A DNA stretch of 64,000 nucleotides, from assembly GCA_964417685.1 (NCBI GenBank), contig CAYQIT010000004.1:1-64000 (forward strand). Direction: 5' to 3'. Of the stretch, positions 1 to 9,577 are shown in pieces. The notes beneath the pieces were generated by a model, which had not been told where the DNA came from, ran no database searches, and saw nothing but the letters and a program-made list of their open reading frames with translations. The translations under genes and the position numbers were made by a program. The DNA is from CAJQGY01 sp964417685. GTDB lineage: Bacteria; Pseudomonadota; Gammaproteobacteria; Magnimaribacterales; D2472. How positions within the stretch are numbered: position 1 is the first letter of the stretch; each line of letters starts with the position of its first letter.

Positions 1-347
1 CAAAAAATATTTGCTTGTGCATTTTTTAAATAGGGAGTATGTGATACATCCCAGTTAGGGTCATCAAATCTCTTATCATGCATTGATTCACTTGAGCATA
101 CATTGGAAATATCTTGTTGTTCTTTTGTAAGAAGATTTATACAAAATTCTGAACCTACTGAAAGTTCATCGTGAATTTTTGAATCTTTATTAATGCACAC
201 AAGCAAACTTGGTGGCTCCATCGAAATTGAAGTAACCGAAGATACAGTAATAGCATTACAAACACCATCTTCACTTTTATTTGAGAGAACGCTTACAGAG
301 TATATGTAACTCCTCATCGCTAACCTAAAATCATCTTGAATGCTCAT
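1..347 (-). CDS. Flavin reductase-like domain protein (partial, 3' end outside window)
   Basis: The reverse strand opens at an ATG (345-347) and stays open to the window edge, giving about 115 residues. The N-terminus (MSIQDDFRLAMRSYIYSVSV), followed by NAITVSSVTSISMEPPSLLVCI and later SEFCINLLTKEQQDIS, matches the FMN-binding split barrel of HpaC/DIM6-type flavin reductases, including the T-S-V-S stretch that lies at the flavin. Such proteins reduce FMN or FAD with NAD(P)H, usually for a partner monooxygenase. No partner is visible because the downstream side is cut off. It is divergent from rsmD with 68 bases between. The family assignment is fairly secure; the substrate is unknown. Confidence 0.75.
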   Translation of the reverse strand, partial: MSIQDDFRLAMRSYIYSVSVLSNKSEDGVCNAITVSSVTSISMEPPSLLVCINKDSKIHDELSVGSEFCINLLTKEQQDISNVCSSESMHDKRFDDPNWDVSHTPYLKNAQANIF

Positions 348-415
348 TATTAAATTATACTTATGTAAAAGTTCTCATTTATGATTAATTATGCACATAC
401 AATACAACATAATCT

Positions 416-967
416 ATGAATAGCATAAGAATATCTGGCGGCAACTTAAAAGGTAAAAAAATTTTTTTTGATTTTAATGACAGCCTCAGACCAACCTCAA
501 ATAAACTTAGAGAAATTTTATTTAATTGGATACATTTTGAGTTTGAGCAAGGTTTTGAATGTCTTGATCTATTCGCTGGCACTGGGGCTCTTGGCTTTGA
601 AGCAATTTCTAGAAATGCCAGTAAAGTTACTTTTATAGAGTTAAATAAAAAGCATTACTTAAATATAAAAAAAAATATTTCAAAGCTAGAGCTTCAAGAT
701 AGTTCAAAGATATTTTTTAAGGATGCATTCTCTTGGATAGCAAAAAATGATTTATCAAACTTTGATCTAATAGTTATTGATCCACCATTCAATATGCAGC
801 TTGAAGAGAAGGCTCTTAAAAAAATTGTATCCAAAAATGAATTAAAAAAATCTTGTAAAATATATTTAGAGTTTAGTAAATTCTGTGAAATTGAGATACC
901 TGGCAGGTTAAGAATTTTGAAAGAAAAAAAACTTGGAGATGTAAGGGCTCTTCTATTAGAAATATGA
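416..967 (+). CDS. rsmD: 16S rRNA (guanine(966)-N2)-methyltransferase RsmD
   Basis: 183 residues, normal for RsmD. It transfers a methyl group from SAM to N2 of G966 in the small-subunit rRNA. The protein begins with the family N-terminus IRISGGNLKGKK. The SAM-binding loop DLFAGTG is at residues 51-57 and the N2-methyltransferase catalytic motif DPPF at 122-125. The last four bases overlap the hemC start (ATGA), so hemC is translationally coupled. The ATG at 416 is chosen because the conserved N-terminus begins four residues later. No strong ribosome binding site is seen upstream. Confidence 0.93.
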   Translation: MNSIRISGGNLKGKKIFFDFNDSLRPTSNKLREILFNWIHFEFEQGFECLDLFAGTGALGFEAISRNASKVTFIELNKKHYLNIKKNISKLELQDSSKIFFKDAFSWIAKNDLSNFDLIVIDPPFNMQLEEKALKKIVSKNELKKSCKIYLEFSKFCEIEIPGRLRILKEKKLGDVRALLLEI

Positions 968-1860
968 AAATAAGACTAGGAACAAGGAAATCAGAACTTG
1001 CTTTATTTCAAGCTAATTATGTAAGCAATAAACTATCTCAATTAGGTGTTGATGTAGAAATTATTCCTATTATCTCTGAAGGAGATATAAAAACTGGTCC
1101 TCTTCATGAAATTGGTGGCAAAGGGCTGTTCGTTAATAGGCTTGAAGAGGCGCTATTAAAAGATAAAATTGATTGTGCCGTGCATAGTCTTAAAGATGTG
1201 CCGGCAAAAATTAGTAATAAATTTATTATAAATGCTGTATTGCCTAGGGAAAGCTATGCAGATATTTTAGTTAAGAAAAATTGTATAAATTTATTAGATA
1301 TGCCTGATGGAGCAAAAATTGGAACATCTAGTCCAAGACGAGCTGCACAGGTTCTTAATATGAATCCAAATCTCAAAGTTGAGCCTATAAGAGGAAATAT
1401 AGCTACCAGACTATCAAAGCTTACTACTGAAGATTATGATGCGATTATTGTTGCCGAGGCTGCCCTAAATAGACTGAAGATAGTTTGCGAATACTCCACC
1501 AAATTTAAAATATCAGAAATGCTTCCATCAGCATCACAAGGGTATATCGGCATTCAATGTCTAAATGTTAAAAATGCTCTAACAAAAGTTATAGAGAGTG
1601 TTAATTCTAAGACTGACATGGTTCTAGCAAATGCTGAAAGATCTTTTGTCGCTCAACTTGATGGCTCTTGTACTTCACCAATCTGCATTCTTTGCACATT
1701 AGTGGATGAAAACGTTCAAATACAAGCAAAAGTTATATCTCTTGATGGTAAAAGACAAATTACTAAAAACTCTATTTCAAGCATAGCTGAGCTTGATAAG
1801 AATATAGTGACTCTTGCTGACCAATTTATTTCTGAAGGGGCAAGATCAATTATTTTATGA
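964..1860 (+). CDS. hemC: Porphobilinogen deaminase (hydroxymethylbilane synthase)
   Basis: 298 residues. It polymerises four porphobilinogen molecules into hydroxymethylbilane in tetrapyrrole synthesis. The N-terminus IRLGTRKSELAL is diagnostic. The conserved HSLKDVP is at 74-80 and GTSSPRRAAQ near 120-129. The cysteine that carries the dipyrromethane cofactor is C236, in DGSCTSP. It overlaps rsmD upstream and hemD downstream by four bases each, so the three genes form one transcript. hemB lies 2.4 kb downstream on the other strand. Confidence 0.96.
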   Translation: MKIRLGTRKSELALFQANYVSNKLSQLGVDVEIIPIISEGDIKTGPLHEIGGKGLFVNRLEEALLKDKIDCAVHSLKDVPAKISNKFIINAVLPRESYADILVKKNCINLLDMPDGAKIGTSSPRRAAQVLNMNPNLKVEPIRGNIATRLSKLTTEDYDAIIVAEAALNRLKIVCEYSTKFKISEMLPSASQGYIGIQCLNVKNALTKVIESVNSKTDMVLANAERSFVAQLDGSCTSPICILCTLVDENVQIQAKVISLDGKRQITKNSISSIAELDKNIVTLADQFISEGARSIIL

Positions 1861-2561
1861 TTGTTAATACGAGACCCTTAGCACTATCTGATTCAATTAA
1901 AGAGATTGAATTAAAAGAAAAAATAGATATTAGACATATACATCTGACCTCAATATCACAGGTACAAGATAAAGTTAGTCAAGAGAAGTGGGTTAACGTT
2001 TTAGCAAACATTGATATATACAAAAATATAATCTTTACGAGCAGGTCGGCTGTTAAATTTGGCATGCAACTTGTACCAGAAAATAAATTAAAAACTTTTT
2101 TTTTAAAAAAGATATATGCTATCGGGCCAGCTACTGGATCCGAATTAATTAAACACAATGTAAAACCAATAATTGCTTCAAATCCTAATTCAGAGAGTCT
2201 TGCTGAAGACCTTAATACTAATAACAATGACAGAAACTTAATTTTTTGCGGCACGAATACCAGGGGCCATCTTCAAAATGAACTTAAAAATATTGATGAA
2301 ATAAAATGTTATGAACTTACATACAATGAAATTGAATTAAGCTCATTTAATAAAGAAAAAGAAGTGGTTCTGATATATAACTTAAAAACACTAGAATTTA
2401 TTTTGAACAATATAGATGAAGAAGTTATTAAAGAAAAAATCTTTGTAATGTCTTCACAGCGAATTCTTGATGCTGGAAAAGATATTCAAAATCTAAATGG
2501 AATTGTTGCTAATGATGCCTCAGACAAATCAATGATTGATGCGGCAAAAAATATTATCTAG
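1857..2561 (+). CDS. hemD: Uroporphyrinogen-III synthase
   Basis: 234 residues. HemD closes and inverts ring D of hydroxymethylbilane to give uroporphyrinogen III. The family is poorly conserved. The call rests on the N-terminus MIVNTRPLALSDS (the NTRP motif), the central FTSRSAVKFGM and IYAIGPATGSEL segments that match HemD, and above all its coupling to hemC through an ATGA overlap. It converges with rho and the two coding ends overlap by eight bases, so there is no room for a terminator between them. Confidence 0.88.
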   Translation: MIVNTRPLALSDSIKEIELKEKIDIRHIHLTSISQVQDKVSQEKWVNVLANIDIYKNIIFTSRSAVKFGMQLVPENKLKTFFLKKIYAIGPATGSELIKHNVKPIIASNPNSESLAEDLNTNNNDRNLIFCGTNTRGHLQNELKNIDEIKCYELTYNEIELSSFNKEKEVVLIYNLKTLEFILNNIDEEVIKEKIFVMSSQRILDAGKDIQNLNGIVANDASDKSMIDAAKNII

Positions 2562-3831
2562 ATTTCTTGCCGTTACCTGACTTCATTGAAGTAAAGAACT
2601 CTTCATTGGTTTTGAATGACTTCAATCTATCAATTAAGAACTGAATGCCTTGAGCATCCTCCATCTCATCTAATATTTTTCTCAAGACCCACATTCTTTG
2701 CAGCTCTTCACCCGATGTAAGTAAATCTTCTCTTCTGGTACCTGAGCGTCTAATGTTGATTGCTGGGAATATTCTTTTTTCGGCAATTTTCCTTTCAAGA
2801 TGAATTTCCATATTACCAGTTCCCTTGAACTCTTCGTAAATCACTTCATCCATCTTAGAACCAGTATCAACTAATGCGGTTGCTAATATAGTTAAGCTTC
2901 CGCCTTCTTCAAGATTTCTAGCAGCTCCAAAAAACCTTTTAGGGCGTTCTAATGCATTTGAATCTACACCACCGCTTAAGATTTTTCCAGATGCTGGTTG
3001 AACTGAGTTATATGCTCTTCCGAGTCTAGTGATTGAGTCTAAGAGTATTACAACATCTTTTTTATGCTCAACGAGACGTTTTGCTTTTTCAATAACCATA
3101 TTTGCAACCTGAACATGTCTAGTTGGTGGCTCATCAAAAGTACTTGCAACTACCTCCCCTTTTACAGTTCTAGACATTTCGGTAACTTCTTCTGGTCTCT
3201 CGTCTATTAATAAAACTATAAGCTCTACTTCTGGGTTATTGCTCTTGATTGAGTGTGCAATGCTTTGGAGCATTAAAGTTTTACCTGCCTTAGGAGGGGA
3301 AACAATTAATCCCCTTTGGCCTTTTCCAATTGGTGCAATTAGATCAATAATACGAGATGACAGATCTTCATTTGAACCACTTCCTTGCTCAAGAGACAAT
3401 CTCTCATTAGGAAATAATGGTGTTAAATTTTCAAAAAGGATTTTATTTTTTGTTCTCTTTGGCTCTTCTCCGTTAATAGTATCAACTTGAATAAGAGCAA
3501 AATATCTTTCCTTGTCTTTAGGGGTTCTTATTTTTCCTGCTACTGAGTCCCCTTTTCTTAAATTAAATTTTCTAATTTGACTTGGAGAAACATAAATATC
3601 ATCTTCTCCAGCACAATAAGAACCTTCTGGTGACCTTAAAAAGCCAAATCCATCATTCAATATTTCTAAAACTCCTCCGCCATAAATATCAATACCTTCA
3701 GAGGCTTTGAATTTAAAAATTTTAAATATTATTTCTTGTTTCTTAAGTCGGCCAACATCCTCTAGACCAAGGTCTGTGGCAATTTCGACCAATTCGCTTA
3801 TTGGTTTGACTTTAATTTCAGTTAGGTTCAT
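2554..3831 (-). CDS. rho: Transcription termination factor Rho
   Basis: 425 residues, full length. Rho is the hexameric RNA helicase that ends untranslated transcripts. It has the N-terminal helical domain (about 1-47), a cold-shock-like RNA-binding domain with GFGFLR near 61-66, Walker A PPKAGKT at 179-185, the Walker B/DExx region VILLDSITRLGRAYN, and the C-terminal RSGTRREDLL region. trxA lies upstream on the same strand with a 122-base gap that contains a good promoter (3903-3932), so rho can be transcribed alone. The 3' end overlaps that of hemD. Confidence 0.98.
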   Translation of the reverse strand: MNLTEIKVKPISELVEIATDLGLEDVGRLKKQEIIFKIFKFKASEGIDIYGGGVLEILNDGFGFLRSPEGSYCAGEDDIYVSPSQIRKFNLRKGDSVAGKIRTPKDKERYFALIQVDTINGEEPKRTKNKILFENLTPLFPNERLSLEQGSGSNEDLSSRIIDLIAPIGKGQRGLIVSPPKAGKTLMLQSIAHSIKSNNPEVELIVLLIDERPEEVTEMSRTVKGEVVASTFDEPPTRHVQVANMVIEKAKRLVEHKKDVVILLDSITRLGRAYNSVQPASGKILSGGVDSNALERPKRFFGAARNLEEGGSLTILATALVDTGSKMDEVIYEEFKGTGNMEIHLERKIAEKRIFPAINIRRSGTRREDLLTSGEELQRMWVLRKILDEMEDAQGIQFLIDRLKSFKTNEEFFTSMKSGNGKKSR

Positions 3832-3902
3832 ATGATTTCCCTATAAATATAATGATGAACTGTTTTGATTAATTGGGTTGTTTGGATATTAAAAAAATCT
3901 GA

Positions 3903-3932
3903 ACTATAAAAATGATAAGTGTTTTTTGTTAA
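3903..3932 (-). promoter_or_regulatory. Likely sigma70 promoter of rho
   Basis: On the minus strand TTAACA (3932-3927) and TATAGT (3908-3903) are separated by 18 bases. Each hexamer matches the consensus at five of six positions. The start would fall near 3896, giving an untranslated leader of roughly 65 bases before the rho ATG at 3831. Many bacteria have a rho leader used for autoregulation, but no particular structure is demonstrated here. Confidence 0.5.
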
Positions 3933-3953
3933 AGATGCAAAATAAATTAAGTT

Positions 3954-4274
3954 TTAAAGGACTTGATTGATAAATTCTTGGAGTTGTTGTTTTGTTAAGG
4001 CCCCGATTTCAGTGCCTACCGCTTCACCATCTTTAAAAAGCATTAAAGTTGGGATTGATCTAATGCCATATTTAACTGCAGTATCTCTATTAGCATCCAC
4101 ATCCATTTTACATACTGTTAATGAAGGATTTTCATTAGCAATCTCTTGGACTGCAGGCGCTAGTTGCTTGCATGGTCCACACCATTCTGCCCAGAAGTCC
4201 ACTAAAACTGGTTTATCAGAATTCAGAACGTCTGTTTGGAAATTATCTTGATTTACTATATTAACGTTGCCCAT
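3954..4274 (-). CDS. trxA: Thioredoxin 1
   Basis: 106 residues, the usual thioredoxin size. The active site WCGPC is at residues 31-35 (C32 and C35). The cis-proline loop (IRSIPTLMLF) and the C-terminal helix are present. It is the general cytoplasmic disulfide reductant, fed by thioredoxin reductase. Its ATG lies one base after the hemB stop, so it is the distal gene of ilvD-hemB-trxA. The trxA-rho order is common in gammaproteobacteria. Confidence 0.97.
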   Translation of the reverse strand: MGNVNIVNQDNFQTDVLNSDKPVLVDFWAEWCGPCKQLAPAVQEIANENPSLTVCKMDVDANRDTAVKYGIRSIPTLMLFKDGEAVGTEIGALTKQQLQEFINQVL

Positions 4275-4275
4275 T

Positions 4276-5262
4276 TTAGTTTAACTCCTTGGATATTTCT
4301 TTAGCTGCATATGTAAGAATTGCATCAGCTCCTGCTCGCTTAAAGCTTAAAAGTGATTCTAGCATAACTTTTTTTTCTAACAAGCCATTATCAATAGCTT
4401 GCATAATCATTGAATATTCTCCGCTAACTTGGTAAGCAAATGTAGGTATTTTAAATGTTTCTTTAACTTTTGAGATCACATCTAAATAAGGCATTCCTGG
4501 CTTAATCATCACAATATCAGCACCCTCATTTATATCCATGGCTACCTCATGCAGAGCTTCATCAGAATTTGCTGTTAACATCTGATAAGAGGATTTAGAT
4601 TCTTTTCCAAGATTTGCAGCAGAGCCCACTGCATCTCTAAAAGGCCCATAAAAATTAGAGCTGAATTTTGCTGCATAAGAAAGTATGACAATATTCTGAA
4701 AATTATTTTTTTCAAGGGCTGCTCTTATTGCTCCAACTCTTCCATCCATCATGTCAGACGGCGCAAGTATGTCTGCTCCTGCTTTTGCAAGAGCTAAAGC
4801 TTGTTTTTCAAGAGCTTCAATAGTTTCATCATTTAAAACATAATTATTTTTTACTAAACCATCGTGACCATGAGATGTGTAGGGATCAAGAGCGACATCA
4901 GCAATTATAATTATCTCTGGAAAATTCTTCTTAATAATTTTAATGGCTGAACAAGCTAAATTAGATTCATTGAATGATTCCTTGCCAAATTCATCTTTCT
5001 TCTCTTCATCAACAACTGGAAAAATAGCTACGCATTTTATTCCTAAATCAGCTATTTCTTTAATTTCATCAAGTAAAACATCCAACCCTACTCTAGAAAT
5101 TCCTGGCATACTAGAAACAGATTCATATCCATTAATGTCTTTGATAAAGATGGGTTGAATAAGATCATCTTTACTCAATCTGCATTCTGCTGTTATATCT
5201 CTGAGATATTTACTAGATCTTAATCGTCTAAGTCTAGTTGATGGGAATTTTCTTTCAAACAT
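4276..5262 (-). CDS. hemB: Delta-aminolevulinic acid dehydratase (porphobilinogen synthase)
   Basis: 328 residues. HemB condenses two 5-aminolevulinate molecules to porphobilinogen. The Schiff-base lysine regions YAAKFSSNFYGPFRDA and MIKPGMPYLD are intact. The metal-site segment reads DVALDPYTSHGHDG, with D122, D126 and D134 where zinc-type enzymes have cysteines. This places it in the aspartate-rich class that does not use catalytic zinc, as in Pseudomonas. It starts two bases from the ilvD stop and runs into trxA, so these genes are cotranscribed. Confidence 0.97.
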   Translation of the reverse strand: MFERKFPSTRLRRLRSSKYLRDITAECRLSKDDLIQPIFIKDINGYESVSSMPGISRVGLDVLLDEIKEIADLGIKCVAIFPVVDEEKKDEFGKESFNESNLACSAIKIIKKNFPEIIIIADVALDPYTSHGHDGLVKNNYVLNDETIEALEKQALALAKAGADILAPSDMMDGRVGAIRAALEKNNFQNIVILSYAAKFSSNFYGPFRDAVGSAANLGKESKSSYQMLTANSDEALHEVAMDINEGADIVMIKPGMPYLDVISKVKETFKIPTFAYQVSGEYSMIMQAIDNGLLEKKVMLESLLSFKRAGADAILTYAAKEISKELN

Positions 5263-5264
5263 AT

Positions 5265-6920
5265 TTAATCTGTAACTGCGCCTAGGCTTGCAGATTTTAC
5301 ACTTTTTGCATACTTAGATAAAACACCCTTTTTAGGAGGAAGTTTTGGACATGTCCATTTAGCAAGCCGATCATTGATCTCATCATCAGATAAATTAATA
5401 CTCAACTCATCTTTATTAGCATCAATGGTGATTTCGTCTCCATCTTCAATTATCGCTATTACTCCCCCATCAGCTGCTTCTGGGGTTATGTGACCAACAA
5501 CAAAACCATGCGTTCCTCCAGAAAATCTTCCATCTGTTATAAAAGCAACCTTATCGCCCAAGCCTTGCCCCATAATTGCAGAGGTTGGCTTCAGCATTTC
5601 TCTCATACCAGGCCCGCCTTTTGGTCCTTCATATCTAATAACGACAACATCTCCAGCAGTTATATTCTTTGATAAAATTGCTGCTACTCCATCTTCTTCG
5701 GAGTTAAAGACTCTTGCTCTGCCAGTGAAAGAAGTGCCCTCTTTACCAGTTATTTTTGCAACTGCACCCTCTTTTGCTAAATTTCCATACAAGATTCTTA
5801 GATGGCTATTTTCTTTAATAGGTTTATCAAAAGATCTTATGATTGCATTATCTTTATATGGCTCAATGTTTTTAAGGTTTTCAGCTAAAGTCTTTCCTGT
5901 TACTGTTAGGCAATTACCATCAAGCAACCCCTTATCTAACATAGTTTTCATCAAAGGCTGTATTCCTCCTGATGCATTCAACTCAGACATAAAATGTTTT
6001 CCAAATGGTTTTAAATCAGCTAAAACTGGGGTGCTTTTACCTATTCTTGTGAAGTCATCTAATGTAATTTTAACTCCAATTGCATCAGCCATAGCTATAA
6101 TATGAAGGACAGCATTAGTTGAGCCACCTAATGCAATAATTATAGCGATAGCATTTTCAAATGCAGACTTAGTCATAATATCTGATGGTTTAATATCTTT
6201 TTCTAAGAGATGCATAACTGCATTTCCAGCATCCTCGCAATCTTTTTTCTTATCATTAGAAACAGCGTCTTGACTGCTGCTACCTGGAAGACTCATACCT
6301 AGAGCCTCAATAGCAGATGCCATAGTATTAGCTGTATACATTCCTCCACATGACCCTGGGCCTTTAACTGAAATTTTCTCAACGTGAATTAATTCTTGTT
6401 CAGGCAGGTCGCCTTTTGAAAACTCACCAGTTTTTTCACAAACGGTTACATAATCTGTATTTTCTTCACTTGGTTTAATTGATCCCCCATATACAAATAT
6501 TGATGGACGATTAAGTCTTGCCATTCCAATTATGCAGCCAGGCATATTTTTATCGCATCCTCCAATAGATATTACTCCGTCATAACCTAGGCAACCAACT
6601 ACAGTTTCTATAGAATCAGCGATAACTTCCCTTGAAACTAATGAGTATTTCATTCCCTGAGTTCCCATGGATATTCCATCTGAAACAGTTATAGTGTTAA
6701 AGAGAACGCCTTTCCCATTATTATTATTAATTGATGACTCAACAACTTCAGCTAATTCGTTAATATGCATATTGCATGGTGTTACTTTTGCACCTGTCGA
6801 TGCTATTCCCACAAGAGGTTTTGTAAAATCTTCAGAAGTAAAGCCTACGCCTCTTAACATCGATCTTGATGCAGATTGATTAGGGCCATCTACTAAATCT
6901 TTAGAGTATTTTCTATTCAT
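5265..6920 (-). CDS. ilvD: Dihydroxy-acid dehydratase
   Basis: 551 residues. IlvD dehydrates dihydroxy-isovalerate and dihydroxy-methylvalerate in valine and isoleucine synthesis. Three Fe-S cysteines are visible: C49 in TPCNMH, C122 in GGCDKNMPGC, and the cysteine of GPGSCGGMYTANTM near residue 195. The length is that of the shorter, archaeal/cyanobacterial-like IlvD form rather than the roughly 616-residue E. coli form. It sits eight bases after the ABC ATPase and directly before hemB. Confidence 0.96.
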   Translation of the reverse strand: MNRKYSKDLVDGPNQSASRSMLRGVGFTSEDFTKPLVGIASTGAKVTPCNMHINELAEVVESSINNNNGKGVLFNTITVSDGISMGTQGMKYSLVSREVIADSIETVVGCLGYDGVISIGGCDKNMPGCIIGMARLNRPSIFVYGGSIKPSEENTDYVTVCEKTGEFSKGDLPEQELIHVEKISVKGPGSCGGMYTANTMASAIEALGMSLPGSSSQDAVSNDKKKDCEDAGNAVMHLLEKDIKPSDIMTKSAFENAIAIIIALGGSTNAVLHIIAMADAIGVKITLDDFTRIGKSTPVLADLKPFGKHFMSELNASGGIQPLMKTMLDKGLLDGNCLTVTGKTLAENLKNIEPYKDNAIIRSFDKPIKENSHLRILYGNLAKEGAVAKITGKEGTSFTGRARVFNSEEDGVAAILSKNITAGDVVVIRYEGPKGGPGMREMLKPTSAIMGQGLGDKVAFITDGRFSGGTHGFVVGHITPEAADGGVIAIIEDGDEITIDANKDELSINLSDDEINDRLAKWTCPKLPPKKGVLSKYAKSVKSASLGAVTD

Positions 6921-6928
6921 TCTTTCAA

Positions 6929-8527
6929 TTAACCTGATGCATAACTTAAAGCTGCATTTAAAAGTTTTCTTGTATATTCTTCTTTAGGATTATCAAAAAC
7001 CTCGTTAGCCGAGCCTGCTTCTACGATTCTTCCTTGCTTCATAACAAAAATTTCATCAGACATAGATCTTATAACTTTTAAATCATGACTAATAAATAAA
7101 TATGTTAAAGAGTATTCGTCTTGTAGATCTTTTAGAAGTTTAATTACTTGAATTTGAATTGATCTATCTAGAGCAGATGTTGGCTCATCAAGTATCATGA
7201 ATGCAGGACTCATAATCAACGACCTGGCTATAGCAATTCTTTGCCTTTGACCTCCTGAAAATTCATGAGGATATTTAGATTTCTGTGATGGATTAATTCC
7301 TACATCATTTAATACCTTATCGATCTTTTGATTTTTTTCTTCTCTTGAATAAGAAAAATGAACTCCCAGGCCTTCTCCTACAATCTCGCCAATAGTCATT
7401 CTTGGCGAAAGTGATCCATATGGATCTTGGAATATTATTTGAATATCTTTTTTAAGGTTTTTAGATTCTTGTGCTGAATTTTTACTTATATCTTTTCCAT
7501 CGTATATGATGCTGCCCTCAAAAGGGATAAGGTTTGCAATTGCTCTTCCAAGAGTGGATTTGCCTGAACCTGATTCGCCTACCAAGCCAATTGTGGAATT
7601 TGCTTTTATTGAAAAAGATATATCTTTCACAGCATGAAACCTATCTTTTTTGAATGGATTTGATGATGAAATATTATAAAAAACATTAAGATTTTCTATA
7701 TCTAGCAAAACATTATCATTTGAAGAAAATTTATCCTTAGGCTGAGGTTCAGCATCTAATAACTTTTTAGTGTAATCATGTTGAGGATTTTTGAAGACCT
7801 CAAGGGTATTACCTTTTTCTACAATTTTACCATCTTTCATTACACATACTTGATCTGAGAATTTTTCAACAAGGCCTAAATCATGCGTTATAAAGAGTAT
7901 GGACATTCCAAGCTCTTTTTGTAACTTTGTCATTAAATCTAATATTTGAGCTTGTATTGTTACATCTAATGCGGTTGTGGGCTCATCCGCAATAAGAAGA
8001 TCAGGCTCATTAACTAATGCCATAGCAATCATGATGCGCTGTCTTTGTCCGCCTGATAACTCATGAGGATATGCAGAAAATCTTCTATCGACATCGTCTA
8101 TTTCAACCAAAGTCATTAGTTTTTTGGCTTCTTTATTAGCATCTGCTTTTGATTTTTTTGAATGAAGAATAATGGATTCTGTTATCTGATCTCCAACTCT
8201 ATGATATGGATTAAGAGACGTCATTGGCTCCTGGAAAACCATAGAAATAATATTACCTCTGAATTTTATTAGTTCTTTTGCTGGAGCATCTATAACCTCT
8301 TTGCCATTAAATAGGATAGAGGAATTGTCAGAGTAAGATGCTTGTGGTCTTGGTAATAGTTGCAATATAGACATTGCAGTAACTGATTTTCCAGACCCAG
8401 ACTCACCAACTAATGCCATTGTCTGATTTCTCTGAATGTCAAAACTAATATTATCAACAGCAAGGAAAGAATCATCACGGACAGCAAAACTTATACTTAA
8501 GTCTCTTACTTTTAAAATTTCATTCAT
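6929..8527 (-). CDS. Fused two-domain ABC transporter ATPase, YejF/oligopeptide type
   Basis: 532 residues made of two complete ABC ATPase domains. Each has a Walker A GESGSGKS (near residue 41 and again near 315), a Q-loop FQEP or FQDP, and a signature (L/F)SGGQRQR. This tandem layout and the oligopeptide-type C-terminal motif (HDYTKKLLDAEP) match YejF and relatives that power peptide or nickel-type importers. No permease or binding protein lies nearby, so its membrane partners must be elsewhere. It overlaps the upstream esterase by four bases (ATGA) and precedes ilvD by eight. Confidence 0.9.
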   Translation of the reverse strand: MNEILKVRDLSISFAVRDDSFLAVDNISFDIQRNQTMALVGESGSGKSVTAMSILQLLPRPQASYSDNSSILFNGKEVIDAPAKELIKFRGNIISMVFQEPMTSLNPYHRVGDQITESIILHSKKSKADANKEAKKLMTLVEIDDVDRRFSAYPHELSGGQRQRIMIAMALVNEPDLLIADEPTTALDVTIQAQILDLMTKLQKELGMSILFITHDLGLVEKFSDQVCVMKDGKIVEKGNTLEVFKNPQHDYTKKLLDAEPQPKDKFSSNDNVLLDIENLNVFYNISSSNPFKKDRFHAVKDISFSIKANSTIGLVGESGSGKSTLGRAIANLIPFEGSIIYDGKDISKNSAQESKNLKKDIQIIFQDPYGSLSPRMTIGEIVGEGLGVHFSYSREEKNQKIDKVLNDVGINPSQKSKYPHEFSGGQRQRIAIARSLIMSPAFMILDEPTSALDRSIQIQVIKLLKDLQDEYSLTYLFISHDLKVIRSMSDEIFVMKQGRIVEAGSANEVFDNPKEEYTRKLLNAALSYASG

Positions 8528-9525
8528 AATATTTTTTTGTAATCATCTAAAAAATTATCTACAGCTATTTTTGCTTTACGCAATCTACTCATAGATGCGA
8601 ACCCATGAATAAGCGATGGATAATGTAATTGACGAATATTAATACTTTTTTCGTGTAATAGGTAGGCATATTTTTCTGCCTCATCGCATAAAACATCAAA
8701 TCCAGCAGTAATAATTAATGTCTCAGGAAACTCAGTTGATATTGGATTTGTTTTTAACAAATCACAAGATGGATCCTCAAAACTAATTTTTTTATCGACA
8801 AATTTTTTCCATATCCATCTCATATTAGATGCTGTTAAGAAAAATCCAGAAGACAAATCTTCATACGAACTAAAATTACATTTAGGACTTATCATTGGAT
8901 ATATTAATAATTGACTACAAGGAAGGCTTAGAGATTCTTTTATTAGCTTATTTGTTAAAGATGCAGCTAAATGGCCTCCTGCGCTATCTCCGCATATGCT
9001 TACTTCATTAGACACATTATCTAGCAACCATGAGTATGCTGCTGCTGCTTCATTTAAAGCTTTAGGATATTTATTTTCAGGTGAAAGCGAGTAATTTAAT
9101 GAATAAATGTCTGCTCCCAAATAGGATGAATAGTATTGAACAATGTTATGGTGGGTATTTATACTTCCGAATGCATATCCACCTCCATGAAAATAAAGAA
9201 TTGATTTTTTGGTGTATTTTTTTCTAGGTGAATATTTTCTTAATATTAGTCCATCCATTAATTCAATATCAGTAAAGCTAACATCTTGAATGGTTTTCGC
9301 AGCAGTATTTATAAAGCTTGATCTGTCTTCATAAGCCTGTCTAATAGATTTGATTTTGCTCTCATCCTCATCTTTCAGGTTCTTAATAGGTATTAATTTT
9401 AAAAAAAATTTTGTCTGATCATCTAATGCATGGCCTCTATAAATTATGCTATTAAACATTCCAAAAAATTTAAAAATAAAATCGGGGATGTTGAAGAAAA
9501 TATTTAATAGAAATTTTTTAAGCAT
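8524..9525 (-). CDS. Alpha/beta hydrolase, HSL-family (GDXSG) esterase
   Basis: 333 residues. It carries the hormone-sensitive-lipase oxyanion motif HGGG at 113-116 and the nucleophile elbow GDSAGG at 179-184 (catalytic S181). An Asp (AGFDVLCDEA) and a His (LIHGFA) follow in the expected order. Such enzymes hydrolyse short to medium acyl esters; the natural substrate is unknown. A weakly hydrophobic N-terminus is present but not a clear signal peptide. It heads the minus-strand run esterase-ABC-ilvD-hemB-trxA and is divergent from the DsbD-like gene with 52 bases between them. Confidence 0.88.
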   Translation of the reverse strand: MLKKFLLNIFFNIPDFIFKFFGMFNSIIYRGHALDDQTKFFLKLIPIKNLKDEDESKIKSIRQAYEDRSSFINTAAKTIQDVSFTDIELMDGLILRKYSPRKKYTKKSILYFHGGGYAFGSINTHHNIVQYYSSYLGADIYSLNYSLSPENKYPKALNEAAAAYSWLLDNVSNEVSICGDSAGGHLAASLTNKLIKESLSLPCSQLLIYPMISPKCNFSSYEDLSSGFFLTASNMRWIWKKFVDKKISFEDPSCDLLKTNPISTEFPETLIITAGFDVLCDEAEKYAYLLHEKSINIRQLHYPSLIHGFASMSRLRKAKIAVDNFLDDYKKIL

Positions 9526-9577
9526 TAATGGAGTGTGTTATCTTTCATTTCCATATTTCAGAGTTTATCATTTTGTA

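Noticed and set aside
9446..9577. Upstream extension of the DsbD-like protein
   Set aside because: The extra residues overlap the divergent esterase start and would bury the signal peptide; the ATG at 9578 begins it directly.
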